From Methylobacter tundripaludum SV96 (lineage in GTDB: Bacteria > Pseudomonadota > Gammaproteobacteria > Methylococcales > Methylomonadaceae), in the NCBI RefSeq assembly GCF_000190755.2, contig NZ_JH109153.1:1-64000 (forward strand): DNA of 64,000 bases, read 5' to 3'. This document shows positions 32,707-41,545 of this stretch, piece after piece. Position 1 is the stretch's first letter, and every line of letters starts with the position of its first letter. A model generated the notes under the pieces. It was given only the letters and a program-made list of their open reading frames with translations, was not told the origin of the DNA and searched no databases. The translations under genes were made by a program, and so were the position numbers.

Positions 32707-34662
32707 TCATATTTCCGTTAACCAATAAAATTGATAAGGCTGTAAAACAATCCGGCGATCATACTGGGCTGGACTTCTGCCGCTGTATAAATCGATGAAT
32801 TGGCTGTGAAGGTTAATACCTCGGCCACTGATGACTTCCAGATCAAGATATTGGGGACTTGCGTCGAAATTGGCGACCACCAGGACCCGTTCCGACGGAC
32901 GCTGATAATTGAAACGGATAAAACAGAACAAATGTTCATTATGGACGTCCAGTAATTCTCGGTCGTTGAAATCAGCGAACGCGGACGTTTCCTTGCGGAT
33001 GGCGATCATTTTTTTCAGAGCGTTGAACAAACTGTGTTCCACCGTGCCTTGTTTGTTCCGTAATTCGGCTCTTTCCCAATTGATTTTAGGACGGTGAATC
33101 CAGCGGTTGTCGTTGCTTTTGCTGGCGTCGTCGCGATAGCTGTAGTCGTTGACGACGCCGAGCGCATCGCCATTATAAAGCAGCGGGATGCCGCCGAAAG
33201 ACAGAATCAGGCTATGCAGTAACAGGATTTTATTGACGGCGGATGAAATCATGGCCGGATCGCCGCTTTCCTGCGCCGCTTCCAGTCCCGCCAGCGAGGC
33301 CAGCGATCCGCAAATGCGCGCGTCCCCGGTTTCCTCGTTACGCATAAACACCATGCCCCTGGCCGGAGAAGCATCGAATTGACCGCTGAAATAATCGACC
33401 AGAAATTTTCGGTGTTGGAAAGGCTCGTAACCCACGGCCCGGACATCGCTGTCGTCGAAACCGAAGCCGATGTCGTCGTGGCAGCGCACATAGTTGAGCC
33501 AGGTCGCCCGCTCCAGCTTGGCGGGCAGATTTTTCACCCCCTGATACAGCAATTTGGCGTTTTTGGTGGCGATGCCGTCCCACAACAAAGCCATCAAGGT
33601 GGCGTTGTAAGCGATTTCGCATTCCTTGGCGATAATCGCGTCTTCGCCGAAATATTTGATGATTTCAACCGGTGCGACGATCGCTTCGGCAATAAACAAC
33701 ACGCCGGGCGCGGTCACCTGACAACAATCTTTCATCAACTGCAGAATCAAATGCGCGCCGCGCTCGTTCTGGCAGGAAGTGCCGATTTTTTTCCATAGGA
33801 AGGCGACGGCATCCAAGCGCAACACGTCAACTCCCTGGTTCGCCCAAAACAGGATGATGTCGAGCATTTCAATGAACACTTCAGGATTACTGTAATTTAA
33901 ATCCCACTGGTAGTTGTGGAAGACGGTCATCACCCATTTTTGCGTTTCCCCATTCCAGGTAAAGCTTCCCGGATCGCTTTGGGGGAAAATTTCCGGCATG
34001 TTCTGTTCGAACATATCGGGAATTTCCCGGTTATCGAACATAAAGTAATAATCCTGATAACGGCGCTCCCCCATGGCCGCCTTTTTAGCCCATTCGTGTT
34101 CGTCGGAGGTATGATTGAGCACGATGTCCAGAACCAGCAGGATATCGCGTTTCCTGAATTCCTCGGCAACCTGGCGGAAATCGTCCATGTCGCCAAGCCT
34201 ATCGTCGATTTGCAGGAAATCGCTGATCGCATAGCCGCCGTCGCTTTTACCTGCCGGACACATCAAAATCGGCATGATATGCACCATGTTGATGCCCAGT
34301 TCCTGGAAATAAGGTATTTTGTCAATCAAATCAGCCAGGCTGTCCGCGAAACCGTTGGTATAAAGCGCCATGCCGACCCATTTCTGCGACAAGAACCAGT
34401 TATGATCCAGTTCGCGCTGGATATCGGCGCGCTCCAGTTCCTCAGAACGGTTTATATACCCTTTGGCCATCGTTTCCACCAGGCGCAGCATTTGCGGCTT
34501 GAAATCTTCGCGGTGTCCGTAGAGGGTAAAAAACAGCGAATAAATGGCGTAAAAATTAGCGCCCAGCCGGGTATAAAAATGCCGTAAATCCTGTCTTCTG
34601 ATTTCCGGTTTTAAATCGTCAAGAATGGCATTCAAGAGAGAATGGGAAACTTGTTCATACAT
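32707..34662 (-). CDS. ams: Amylosucrase
   Basis: A 651-residue GH13 enzyme that splits sucrose, releasing fructose and transferring glucose to alpha-1,4-glucan or water. The GH13 regions are seen in order: LLVLDIVLNHTSDEH, GVDVLRLDAVAFLWKK (nucleophile Asp), GVLFIAEAIV (acid Glu) and VRCHDDIGFGF (third Asp). The N-terminal helical domain and C-terminal beta domain are typical of amylosucrases, and the length matches. It ends the sps-spp-fruK-ams cluster known from methanotrophs, where sucrose is a compatible solute or carbon reserve. Confidence 0.95.
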   Translation of the reverse strand: MYEQVSHSLLNAILDDLKPEIRRQDLRHFYTRLGANFYAIYSLFFTLYGHREDFKPQMLRLVETMAKGYINRSEELERADIQRELDHNWFLSQKWVGMALYTNGFADSLADLIDKIPYFQELGINMVHIMPILMCPAGKSDGGYAISDFLQIDDRLGDMDDFRQVAEEFRKRDILLVLDIVLNHTSDEHEWAKKAAMGERRYQDYYFMFDNREIPDMFEQNMPEIFPQSDPGSFTWNGETQKWVMTVFHNYQWDLNYSNPEVFIEMLDIILFWANQGVDVLRLDAVAFLWKKIGTSCQNERGAHLILQLMKDCCQVTAPGVLFIAEAIVAPVEIIKYFGEDAIIAKECEIAYNATLMALLWDGIATKNAKLLYQGVKNLPAKLERATWLNYVRCHDDIGFGFDDSDVRAVGYEPFQHRKFLVDYFSGQFDASPARGMVFMRNEETGDARICGSLASLAGLEAAQESGDPAMISSAVNKILLLHSLILSFGGIPLLYNGDALGVVNDYSYRDDASKSNDNRWIHRPKINWERAELRNKQGTVEHSLFNALKKMIAIRKETSAFADFNDRELLDVHNEHLFCFIRFNYQRPSERVLVVANFDASPQYLDLEVISGRGINLHSQFIDLYSGRSPAQYDRRIVLQPYQFYWLTEI

Positions 34663-34753
34663 ATAGCGTTATCCTGATTCTGTAAGTGCGACCGATCAAT
34701 GTTGTGCAGTTATACTCTGAACGGTCAAGTTTTCGGTTTTTTTACAATTCACC

Positions 34754-34826
34754 GTAGGGTACGCTGTGCGTACCTTTTATGTTGGTTTTTATGATAGCGT
34801 CTAAAGGTACGCGCAGCGTACCCTAC
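34754..34826. repeat. Inverted repeat between fructokinase and amylosucrase genes
   Basis: GTAGGGTACGCTGTGCGTAC.. (34754-34777) and its inverted copy (34803-34826) match with one mismatch around a 25-nt loop. The right arm covers the fructokinase stop codon. It could end transcription or protect the upstream mRNA, lowering ams relative to fruK. Confidence 0.7.
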
Positions 34827-35710
34827 AAGCCCCATTGTTCGCTGAACGCACGATAAAACGCCCTATCGGCGACGGTTGCACCGCGTCTGCCGACCAAAGA
34901 GCAGGCAAATGCTTGTGCCCGTTCCAGGGTCACTGTTAAAGGCCATTGCTTGCTTAAGCCCAGTAACAACAACGCAGCGAAGGCATCACCCGCGCCTACC
35001 GTATCGACCACGGCAGTGCTTGCCGGCGGCTTCACGGTTACGAAGTGTTGCTGCCCGTCGTAAGCGACAGCGCCTTGTTCGCCGCGTGTTACGACCAGTA
35101 TTTCCAGATCGAACTGCGCGCAAAATGCCTGCATGGCTGCTTCCAGGCCGTGTTCATCAGGGCATAACGCGATCAGTTCGGCTTCATTGAGTTTCACCCA
35201 ATCGGCATCATAAAGCAACGGCAGCAGCGTTTCCCGATCCCACCAGGGCGGCCGCAAATTGACATCGACAAAAACTTTGCCTTGATGTCGGGCTTTGGCG
35301 GCTTTCAGCGCCGTGCGCGAGACCGGGTTCCTGATTGCCAATGAGCCGTGATACAAAATGCCCTGAGTTTGTTTTTCCTCAAGCAATTTGCTGTCGATAA
35401 AATCGTAGGCGCAATCGGCGACGATTTCATAATGCGGTTCGCCGTCCTGGATCAGCACCCGGACGCTGCCGGTAGGGTGTTCGTTGTCGGTTTGTACCGC
35501 TTCACGGCTCATGTCCCAGGCAGCCATTAATGTAGCGATTTCGTGTCCAGACGGATCGTCGCCGGTCCGGCTGATGAAACGGGGCGATTGTCCGAATGCC
35601 TGTAAATGCCATGCGACGTTGAACGGCGCGCCGCCCAGGACGCGACTCCCGTCGGGAAAGTGGTCGAACAGCACTTCGCCGAAAATATGCAAAAGGGGAT
35701 TATTGTTCAT
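34823..35710 (-). CDS. fruK: Fructokinase, PfkB family
   Basis: 295 residues from the ATG at 35710 (MNNNPLLHIFGEVLFDHFPD); the frame is open upstream, but this ATG overlaps the end of spp. PfkB motifs: GSRVLGGAPFNVAWHLQAFG near the N terminus and the C-terminal STAVVDTVGAGDAFAALLLL with the catalytic Asp. It phosphorylates fructose with ATP, here probably the fructose freed by amylosucrase. Translation is likely coupled to spp. Confidence 0.9.
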   Translation of the reverse strand: MNNNPLLHIFGEVLFDHFPDGSRVLGGAPFNVAWHLQAFGQSPRFISRTGDDPSGHEIATLMAAWDMSREAVQTDNEHPTGSVRVLIQDGEPHYEIVADCAYDFIDSKLLEEKQTQGILYHGSLAIRNPVSRTALKAAKARHQGKVFVDVNLRPPWWDRETLLPLLYDADWVKLNEAELIALCPDEHGLEAAMQAFCAQFDLEILVVTRGEQGAVAYDGQQHFVTVKPPASTAVVDTVGAGDAFAALLLLGLSKQWPLTVTLERAQAFACSLVGRRGATVADRAFYRAFSEQWGL

Positions 35711-36554
35711 GGTCTTGTTCCATCCAAACCCGGATGTCAGGGTGATAATGGGCGACGCCCTCAACAATCCCCGCGCTGTAATTGCCGTTCATGCCCAAAA
35801 AACTGCCTTGCGCCAAATAAAATGTCGCCATCGTTCCCTGTTTTCGAGCTTGCGTTTTGGCTTGCTCGACAACATCAATGTCGGCGTTGGCGACCAGTAC
35901 GGATTGGATCATGCTGGCGAGTACCGGCAAATCGTTACCGCTGTCGCCAGCGAAAACCGTGTTGGCATAATCGAAGCCCTGCTGTTGCATTAAAAATTCC
36001 ACGGCATGGAGTTTCGTGGCGTGGGCGGGTAACACGTCCAACAGGCCCGTCGACGTTGCTTCATCGACACTGTAGATTAAACCGGCCGCCAGCTGTTGCG
36101 TTTCAAGTCGCCGCAACATTTCTCGTTGCAGAGCGCCGATGTCCGCTAACAGGGGTAGATAATAGCTGAGTTTGTAGCGGTTTTGCTTGGCTTCTTCCTG
36201 TAGGCGCAACGACGGCAAATCGGTAAACAAGGGGCGTAAATCGTCCGCCGTCAATCCCCGCCAATCGGTGGCGATGTCCTGCTCCCATTCAGTCCAATGC
36301 CGCCATTCTCCGGCATGCACTTGGTAAATAGTCGTGCCGACATCGCCGATGACCCAATCGGGCAACGGCAGCCCGTATTCCCGGATAGCGTCTTCAACCA
36401 ACGCGCGGTGCCGACCGCTGACATAAGCCAGGGTGACTTCCGGGCGCGCAACCAGCCGGGCAAAAGTCGCCCGCGCACCCGGCGATTCGGGTTGTCTGCC
36501 GTTCGGCAACAGGGTACGGTCGAGATCGGTACAAATCAAAATGCGCTTAATCAT
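35700..36554 (-). CDS. spp: Sucrose-phosphate phosphatase (HAD superfamily)
   Basis: A 284-residue HAD phosphatase with an intact catalytic motif 1, ILICTDLDRTLLPNG, motif 2 LAYVSGR, the Lys in HATKLHAVEFL and motif 4 FAGDSGNDLPVL. It converts sucrose-6-phosphate made by the upstream synthase into sucrose. Length and order fit the S6PP family. It begins 15 bp after sps and its end overlaps fruK. Confidence 0.92.
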   Translation of the reverse strand: MIKRILICTDLDRTLLPNGRQPESPGARATFARLVARPEVTLAYVSGRHRALVEDAIREYGLPLPDWVIGDVGTTIYQVHAGEWRHWTEWEQDIATDWRGLTADDLRPLFTDLPSLRLQEEAKQNRYKLSYYLPLLADIGALQREMLRRLETQQLAAGLIYSVDEATSTGLLDVLPAHATKLHAVEFLMQQQGFDYANTVFAGDSGNDLPVLASMIQSVLVANADIDVVEQAKTQARKQGTMATFYLAQGSFLGMNGNYSAGIVEGVAHYHPDIRVWMEQDHEQ

Positions 36555-36569
36555 GGACTCTGTACTCTG

Positions 36570-38708
36570 TTAGCGATTGAAAAAGTCGTAATGCTCGATA
36601 GCCTCCAATATACCCCAGGCATGCGAACCCTCGGCGAAATAGACGTGTTCGGTATCGCCCAGAATAGACAGTTCCTCGCAATGGCGATTGGCGACCACGA
36701 CGCCGAGGGTGTTACCGCGCAACATATCTTCGTCCGCCCCGGAACCGCCCGTAGCCAGGATACGCTCCAGCGGGATATGCCATTGCTGGGCGATATAGCG
36801 TAATGCCTGTCCTTTGGAGGCTCTGGCCGGGACAAAGTCCAAGAACTGTCCGGACGAGAGCGTGCAATTGGCCGACAATTCCTGCTGCCGCAGTAGCGTG
36901 AGGATTTCTTCCATCGACGGCGCGCTATTGCTGTCGTAATGATAAGACAGTTTATACCGGCTCTGTTCGCTTTTGGCTTGCAGGGTCAGGCCGGGCAACT
37001 TGCCGATGACACGGCGCAGCACCTGCGGCGTCCACAAATGATCGATATGGTAGGTCCAGGCGATGTCCGCAATCAGTTGCGGGGCATAATAGATTTCAGT
37101 GCCGAAACTGGTGATTAAAATATCCGGCATCGGAATCCGGTATTTTTTAAAAATCGCCAGTGCCGAATCCAGCCGTCGTCCGGTAGCGATGCCAAATAGA
37201 AGTTTTTTACGTTTTTCGCGGATAAGATTTACAAATTGCGCCAGTCCTTCGTTATCGCCCAGCAAGGTATTGTCGATAGCGGTAAAAATAGCCAGTTTCT
37301 GGTAGCGACCGGTTTTGACGATCGGCGGCGTTTTTGGGAGCGGCACCCCTTGCTGCGACAGCGTCCGAATCGTTCGCAAATAGGCTTGTGCATGGGCGTC
37401 CCAGGAATAATACCGGGCAACGTTTTGCAAGCCATTGACGGAAAACTCCTGCCAAAGTTTCGGATTTTCGAGGATAGTCACCAACGCCTCGGCAATCGCC
37501 GACTTATCCAGCGGATCGACCAGCAAACCGTTACTGCAATTGCCGATGATGTCCACCGGACCGCCGTTTTCGGTAGCGACCAGCGGCAGACCGCTGGCGG
37601 CCGCTTCCAGCAACGTCAAGCCGAATGGTTCGGTCAAGGCCGGATTGACGAACACACCCCCGGATGTAGCGGCAAGGCGATAAATGTCGGCGACGTCGTC
37701 AGCCGAGTGGTGTTTCGGCAAAGCAACCCGACCGTAGAGATCGTAATAATCGGCAACCAGCAACAACTCTGTCAAAACCCCTTGCGGGCCTTCGCCCAAC
37801 TCCCGGATGTCTTCACGATTACCGGCGATGATCACCAGATTGGCTAATTGCTGCAAACGCGGCGAACCGCCGTAAGCTTCCAAAAGTCCAACGATATTTT
37901 TCCGCTCGTCGGGCCGGGATAGCGCCAATATCATCGGCTTATGCGGTTCATGCAGAGACATCTTAAGGGTTTCTGCAAAGGCAATGTCTTCGCCGGCGGA
38001 AGTCGGCGGATGAAACATGTCGAGATCGGTTCCCGGTGGGATGATCGCCATCTTGTCCGGCGTATAGCAATCATAAAGCTCGTATTGCTCTTCGATTTCA
38101 TTGCGGGTGCTGGTAATGACCAAATCGGCATTAGTCAGCGTATCCTCTTCGGCGTCGATACGGCGCGACATATGATAGCGCAGCTCGATATCCTCCATCG
38201 CCAAGCCCATAGCCAGCAGCCTGCGGCATTTATCGCGTCCCAGAGAATGGCCGGTATGGATCAGCGACAAACCCGTCCTATGCGCAAGGCGCACACCCAC
38301 ATAACCGGCGTCGGCATAATGGCTGTGCAGAATATCCGGCAAGCGTGGCTGACGGTGCAGCCACGTCAGTAAATTATCGGCGAAACTATCCAGATGGTCC
38401 CATAACTCTTCCTTGCGGATATAGCCTTCGGGACCCGCTTCAATACGGACTATTTGTGCATTTTCCGCCAGCGGTTCGGCGAGCTCGGCGTAATCGGGGC
38501 CGACTTCAGTGTCGATTATCCGCCGCGTTACCAAATCCACGCGCCCGACATTAGGCTGTTTTGCCAGCGCTTTAGCCAGCTCAACGACATATTTGGTTTG
38601 ACCGCCGGTATCCGCGTCGCGTCCCAATTCCAGATCGCGACCTCGAATCAAACCGTGGACGCTGATTAATAGGATATACAGCGGTTCGGTATTAGTGTTT
38701 TCAATCAT
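36570..38708 (-). CDS. sps: Sucrose-phosphate synthase with degenerate phosphatase-like tail
   Basis: About 712 residues from the ATG at 38708 (GGGAG lies ~11 nt upstream; a GTG 7 codons earlier is possible). Residues 1-~460 are a GT4 glycosyltransferase that joins UDP/ADP-glucose and fructose-6-phosphate: ISVHGLIRGRDLELGRDADT, HTGHSLGRDKCRRLL, VIIPPGTDLDMF-like AIIPPGTDLDMFHP and the EFGLTLLEAAASG-type EPFGLTLLEAAASG. Residues ~465-712 are a HAD domain where motif 1 reads FTAIDNTLLGD, so the nucleophile Asp is replaced by Ala; the phosphatase activity should be absent. A separate spp gene follows. Confidence 0.93.
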   Translation of the reverse strand: MIENTNTEPLYILLISVHGLIRGRDLELGRDADTGGQTKYVVELAKALAKQPNVGRVDLVTRRIIDTEVGPDYAELAEPLAENAQIVRIEAGPEGYIRKEELWDHLDSFADNLLTWLHRQPRLPDILHSHYADAGYVGVRLAHRTGLSLIHTGHSLGRDKCRRLLAMGLAMEDIELRYHMSRRIDAEEDTLTNADLVITSTRNEIEEQYELYDCYTPDKMAIIPPGTDLDMFHPPTSAGEDIAFAETLKMSLHEPHKPMILALSRPDERKNIVGLLEAYGGSPRLQQLANLVIIAGNREDIRELGEGPQGVLTELLLVADYYDLYGRVALPKHHSADDVADIYRLAATSGGVFVNPALTEPFGLTLLEAAASGLPLVATENGGPVDIIGNCSNGLLVDPLDKSAIAEALVTILENPKLWQEFSVNGLQNVARYYSWDAHAQAYLRTIRTLSQQGVPLPKTPPIVKTGRYQKLAIFTAIDNTLLGDNEGLAQFVNLIREKRKKLLFGIATGRRLDSALAIFKKYRIPMPDILITSFGTEIYYAPQLIADIAWTYHIDHLWTPQVLRRVIGKLPGLTLQAKSEQSRYKLSYHYDSNSAPSMEEILTLLRQQELSANCTLSSGQFLDFVPARASKGQALRYIAQQWHIPLERILATGGSGADEDMLRGNTLGVVVANRHCEELSILGDTEHVYFAEGSHAWGILEAIEHYDFFNR

Positions 38709-39359
38709 TGTAGATATGCTCCCTGTCACCCGTCATTTAAAACACGCGCCAACGATTATCCAAATAGAAACAGTTAGTACACAAAGCGGATACTCTGGCT
38801 ACCGCGACCTGATTGCGCCGATTATAAACTCCAGATTTTTAGCTTCGGTAATTCCGAGTCATATTCCCATGTCGCTAACCGTCTACAACCTGGTTCGTGT
38901 TGCAGCGGATTAGTTTCAGTGAAAACCGATGACGCTATGGATTATAGGATTGAATACATTAATCCTTTCTTAAAGCACCATGCTTATCCGAGCGTTCATA
39001 GCGCAGACGAGACTGCAAATGCATTGTCGAAAGGGAAACCTTGTTTGTTCGGTTTTGTCGCAAATATTCATAAAGCGTAAAGCCGTACTTATCTGCGGAC
39101 AAAGTTATCCAGCTGATGTTACGCAGTTAGTCGAATTTCGACCGCTTTAACATTAAGGAGTCGCTAGCGACACTTGATTGAATCGGGTTGTCGCACCCGA
39201 AGGCGAGTTACTTTCTTTTGCTTCGCCTCGGCAACTGCTCCTGCATCTATAAAAACTCCGACTCTCGGCGCGGCAAACGGGAGAAATACCATCCGTGCGT
39301 AACATCAGTTACTTATTTATTGTATGTTTTCTAGCTATCGACCGGACCTGATATATCAA
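38709..39359. other. Gene-free region between sps and the sulfotransferase
   Basis: About 650 bp with no supported gene. The part next to 38708 should contain the sucrose-operon promoter. Near 39190-39240 a GCACCCGAAGGCGAGTTACTTTC-type dispersed repeat is seen in part. This gap separates the sucrose operon from the 3' end of the natural-product cluster. Confidence 0.45.
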
Positions 39360-40574
39360 CTACCCCCCAAACAGCAACCTACCAAACTCCAAGGCCAGAA
39401 TTACATTACCATCGCCCGTTATTTCACCTTGCTCATAAGCACTAACCGCGGTTTTCCTGCCATCGATCAGCTCACAAAAAACGCCATACGTTGTAGCGAT
39501 TGTGCAATCGCAAGGTTCACCCTCTTCTTTTAATGTTAAACCGCCACTATGACTCTCAATTGTCCAAATCCCCCCTTTTAACCCGGTTATCGCGAATTTA
39601 CAGACGCCACGTAACCGGCTGAATTGATCCATCCTTGCCGCGGTATTTTGCAAAAACCGGTTTTGGAAAAAATCATTCAAGTCCAGGTCATGAAGCGTCT
39701 GCTCGTCACTCCCTTGTTGTTCGGCATATAAAGCTTCTATGGTTGGATACCCTAACTGCTGATGAAGCCCGTTAATCTCAGCCATCAATTGATCCGGGAT
39801 TGCCGTTAATGGAATCGCTGTACCAGCACCGATAGAATCCTTGTTGATTTTGCCGGAAAACCAGACTTTGACGTCGCCCTCGCCCTGATCATGAGGCACT
39901 TGAAAAATCGACTCAATCAAGCTCTCATCCCAAGGCTCGCCAAGAAAATCAAACAGTTTTGCCAAGATCTGTTCCGGCTGCTGAACCAAAGACTCATAGT
40001 TAATCCTGATACATTGATTGGCATGAGCCTGTTCGAATGCCATCAGTTTGCCGGTCTTATCCAGCCAGTTCTCCATCATTGCGGCAACAAGATTGGTCGG
40101 ATGTTTCTGCACATAAGAAGCCAATTCATCCATATAGCCTAACGGACTGAATTTAATGGACGAATAAGCAACATCCAGGCAATTGCGGTATAAGCAGATA
40201 TAGTTGGCCTGAGGAAACACTTTTGTCAGTATCTTCAGATAATCAATATTGACGGTCGATTTTTCGCACCAATTCTTTTTGCCCTTTCCTCGGGTGTAGC
40301 GGCCCAGAATGTCTTCCACCACGCGCCGCGTTTCATTAACTGCCAGTTGGTCTCTTTGCTCTTCGGTTTCCATATCCGGCAATTTTCCAAGCGAGTAATA
40401 AGTCGTCGCATATAAATTGGCGCATAACGGACCTAAGCTCAAATGACCGGGACTGCATAGATTAGGATGCGTATCGACAATGCAACGCAGCATTGTCGAC
40501 CCCGAACGAACACAAGATAAAATAAAAATGGGTTGTTTAATCAGTTCCACATGACGATCGTTGATGTTTGCCAT
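39360..40574 (-). CDS. Sulfotransferase fused to an SCP2-like domain
   Basis: A 404-residue protein. Residues 1-~270 are a PAPS-dependent sulfotransferase: the 5'-phosphosulfate loop is QPIFILSCVRSGSTMLRCIV and the 3'-phosphate motif is YICLYRNCLDVAYSSIKF. Residues ~300-404 (FAITGLKGGIWTIESHSGGL, then CTIATTYGVFCELIDGRKTA and GEITGDGNVILALEFGRLL) look like an SCP2 sterol-binding domain that binds hydrophobic ligands. It ends the minus-strand NRPS region, so sulfation of the peptide or a lipid carrier is plausible but unproven. Confidence 0.82.
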   Translation of the reverse strand: MANINDRHVELIKQPIFILSCVRSGSTMLRCIVDTHPNLCSPGHLSLGPLCANLYATTYYSLGKLPDMETEEQRDQLAVNETRRVVEDILGRYTRGKGKKNWCEKSTVNIDYLKILTKVFPQANYICLYRNCLDVAYSSIKFSPLGYMDELASYVQKHPTNLVAAMMENWLDKTGKLMAFEQAHANQCIRINYESLVQQPEQILAKLFDFLGEPWDESLIESIFQVPHDQGEGDVKVWFSGKINKDSIGAGTAIPLTAIPDQLMAEINGLHQQLGYPTIEALYAEQQGSDEQTLHDLDLNDFFQNRFLQNTAARMDQFSRLRGVCKFAITGLKGGIWTIESHSGGLTLKEEGEPCDCTIATTYGVFCELIDGRKTAVSAYEQGEITGDGNVILALEFGRLLFGG

Positions 40575-40670
40575 TATTAAATGTCCTTTGTATGAGTTTC
40601 CCGCTATAGAACAAATGGTTGTTCATGATAACCGGGCATTATTGTTTTGTTTCTCGCATGACGGTTTAGC

Positions 40671-41465
40671 TTACTTGACTTCAAGCCATTGATTCACATG
40701 AGCAAGATCGGTGGGCGATAAGGTTCCCACCGCCTGTTTCAGACGCAGCGTGTTCAGCAAGTAGTCGTAGCGGGCACGCGCGTAGTCTTTTTGTGCGCGT
40801 AGCCGTTCGGGATCGCCGCCGCCCTGCACCAGCACAGTGCCGACGCTACGAGTGACCGAACCGGTGTCGCCCCAAACCCAGTAAATCGTGGCGCAGTTCA
40901 GCCGCGCCTGAATGGCTTGCCGTTCCGCTTTCAACCTTGACTGTTCCAGCTCGAAATCCCGACAGGCCAGTTTAACCAGTATTGCACCGGCTTTAACCGT
41001 ATCGCCTACCCGAACCGGCACATCGACCACCAAAGCTTCTATTTGGGCGGCGATGGGCGCGTCGTTTAAGCTCACGACGACTGCGGGAGCGGCAGACTCG
41101 GGATAAATGGCCGATTCCGCCAGCGTTTGAGTACGAACCGGCACAGGGGCTACGGCCTGTGCCGAAGCACAAAAACAAAAAAAACAGCCGGCAAGTAGCC
41201 AAAGGCTAGCGGCATTTACACCTATAACCGGTATCTGCCTAGTGGGCAAAAAACCATTGCCACGCCTGTCGGACTGACATCCAGGTCCTGCTGTTTTCAG
41301 CATCTCGCAAGCTCTAACCGAACTTAACCCTTCTTCCTCAATGGCAGTAATCACAAGCTTATTGTTAAACAATACCGCCACTGAATCATGCGCTAACCCG
41401 GTATTAGCTAACATCGTTGCTTCGGAAACCGAATCAATGCCGTCCGTTAAATCTAGAATTAACAT
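40671..41465 (-). pseudogene. Chimeric relic: carbamoyltransferase start, membrane-fusion protein part and TolC end
   Basis: One 264-codon frame with pieces of three families. Residues 1-56 (MLILDLTDGIDSVSEATMLA, then HDSVAVLFNNKLVITAIEEE) match the start of NodU/CmcH carbamoyltransferases. Residues ~83-190 begin with a signal peptide (GTG, VNAASLWLLAGCFFCFC) and carry a lipoyl-like hairpin domain of an efflux periplasmic adaptor (DVPVRVGDTVKAGAILVKLA). Residues ~223-264 (KDYARARYDYLLNTLRLKQA to TDLAHVNQWL) match the C terminus of TolC-type outer membrane channels. This is best explained by deletions through an export operon; the product is not expected to work. Confidence 0.65.
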
Positions 41466-41545
41466 TTATCCCTCAATTTTTTGACAAATTATTCGGTAAC
41501 AGATCCCTATTGATCATCATTAAACAGCGGCTTTTTATGACAACC

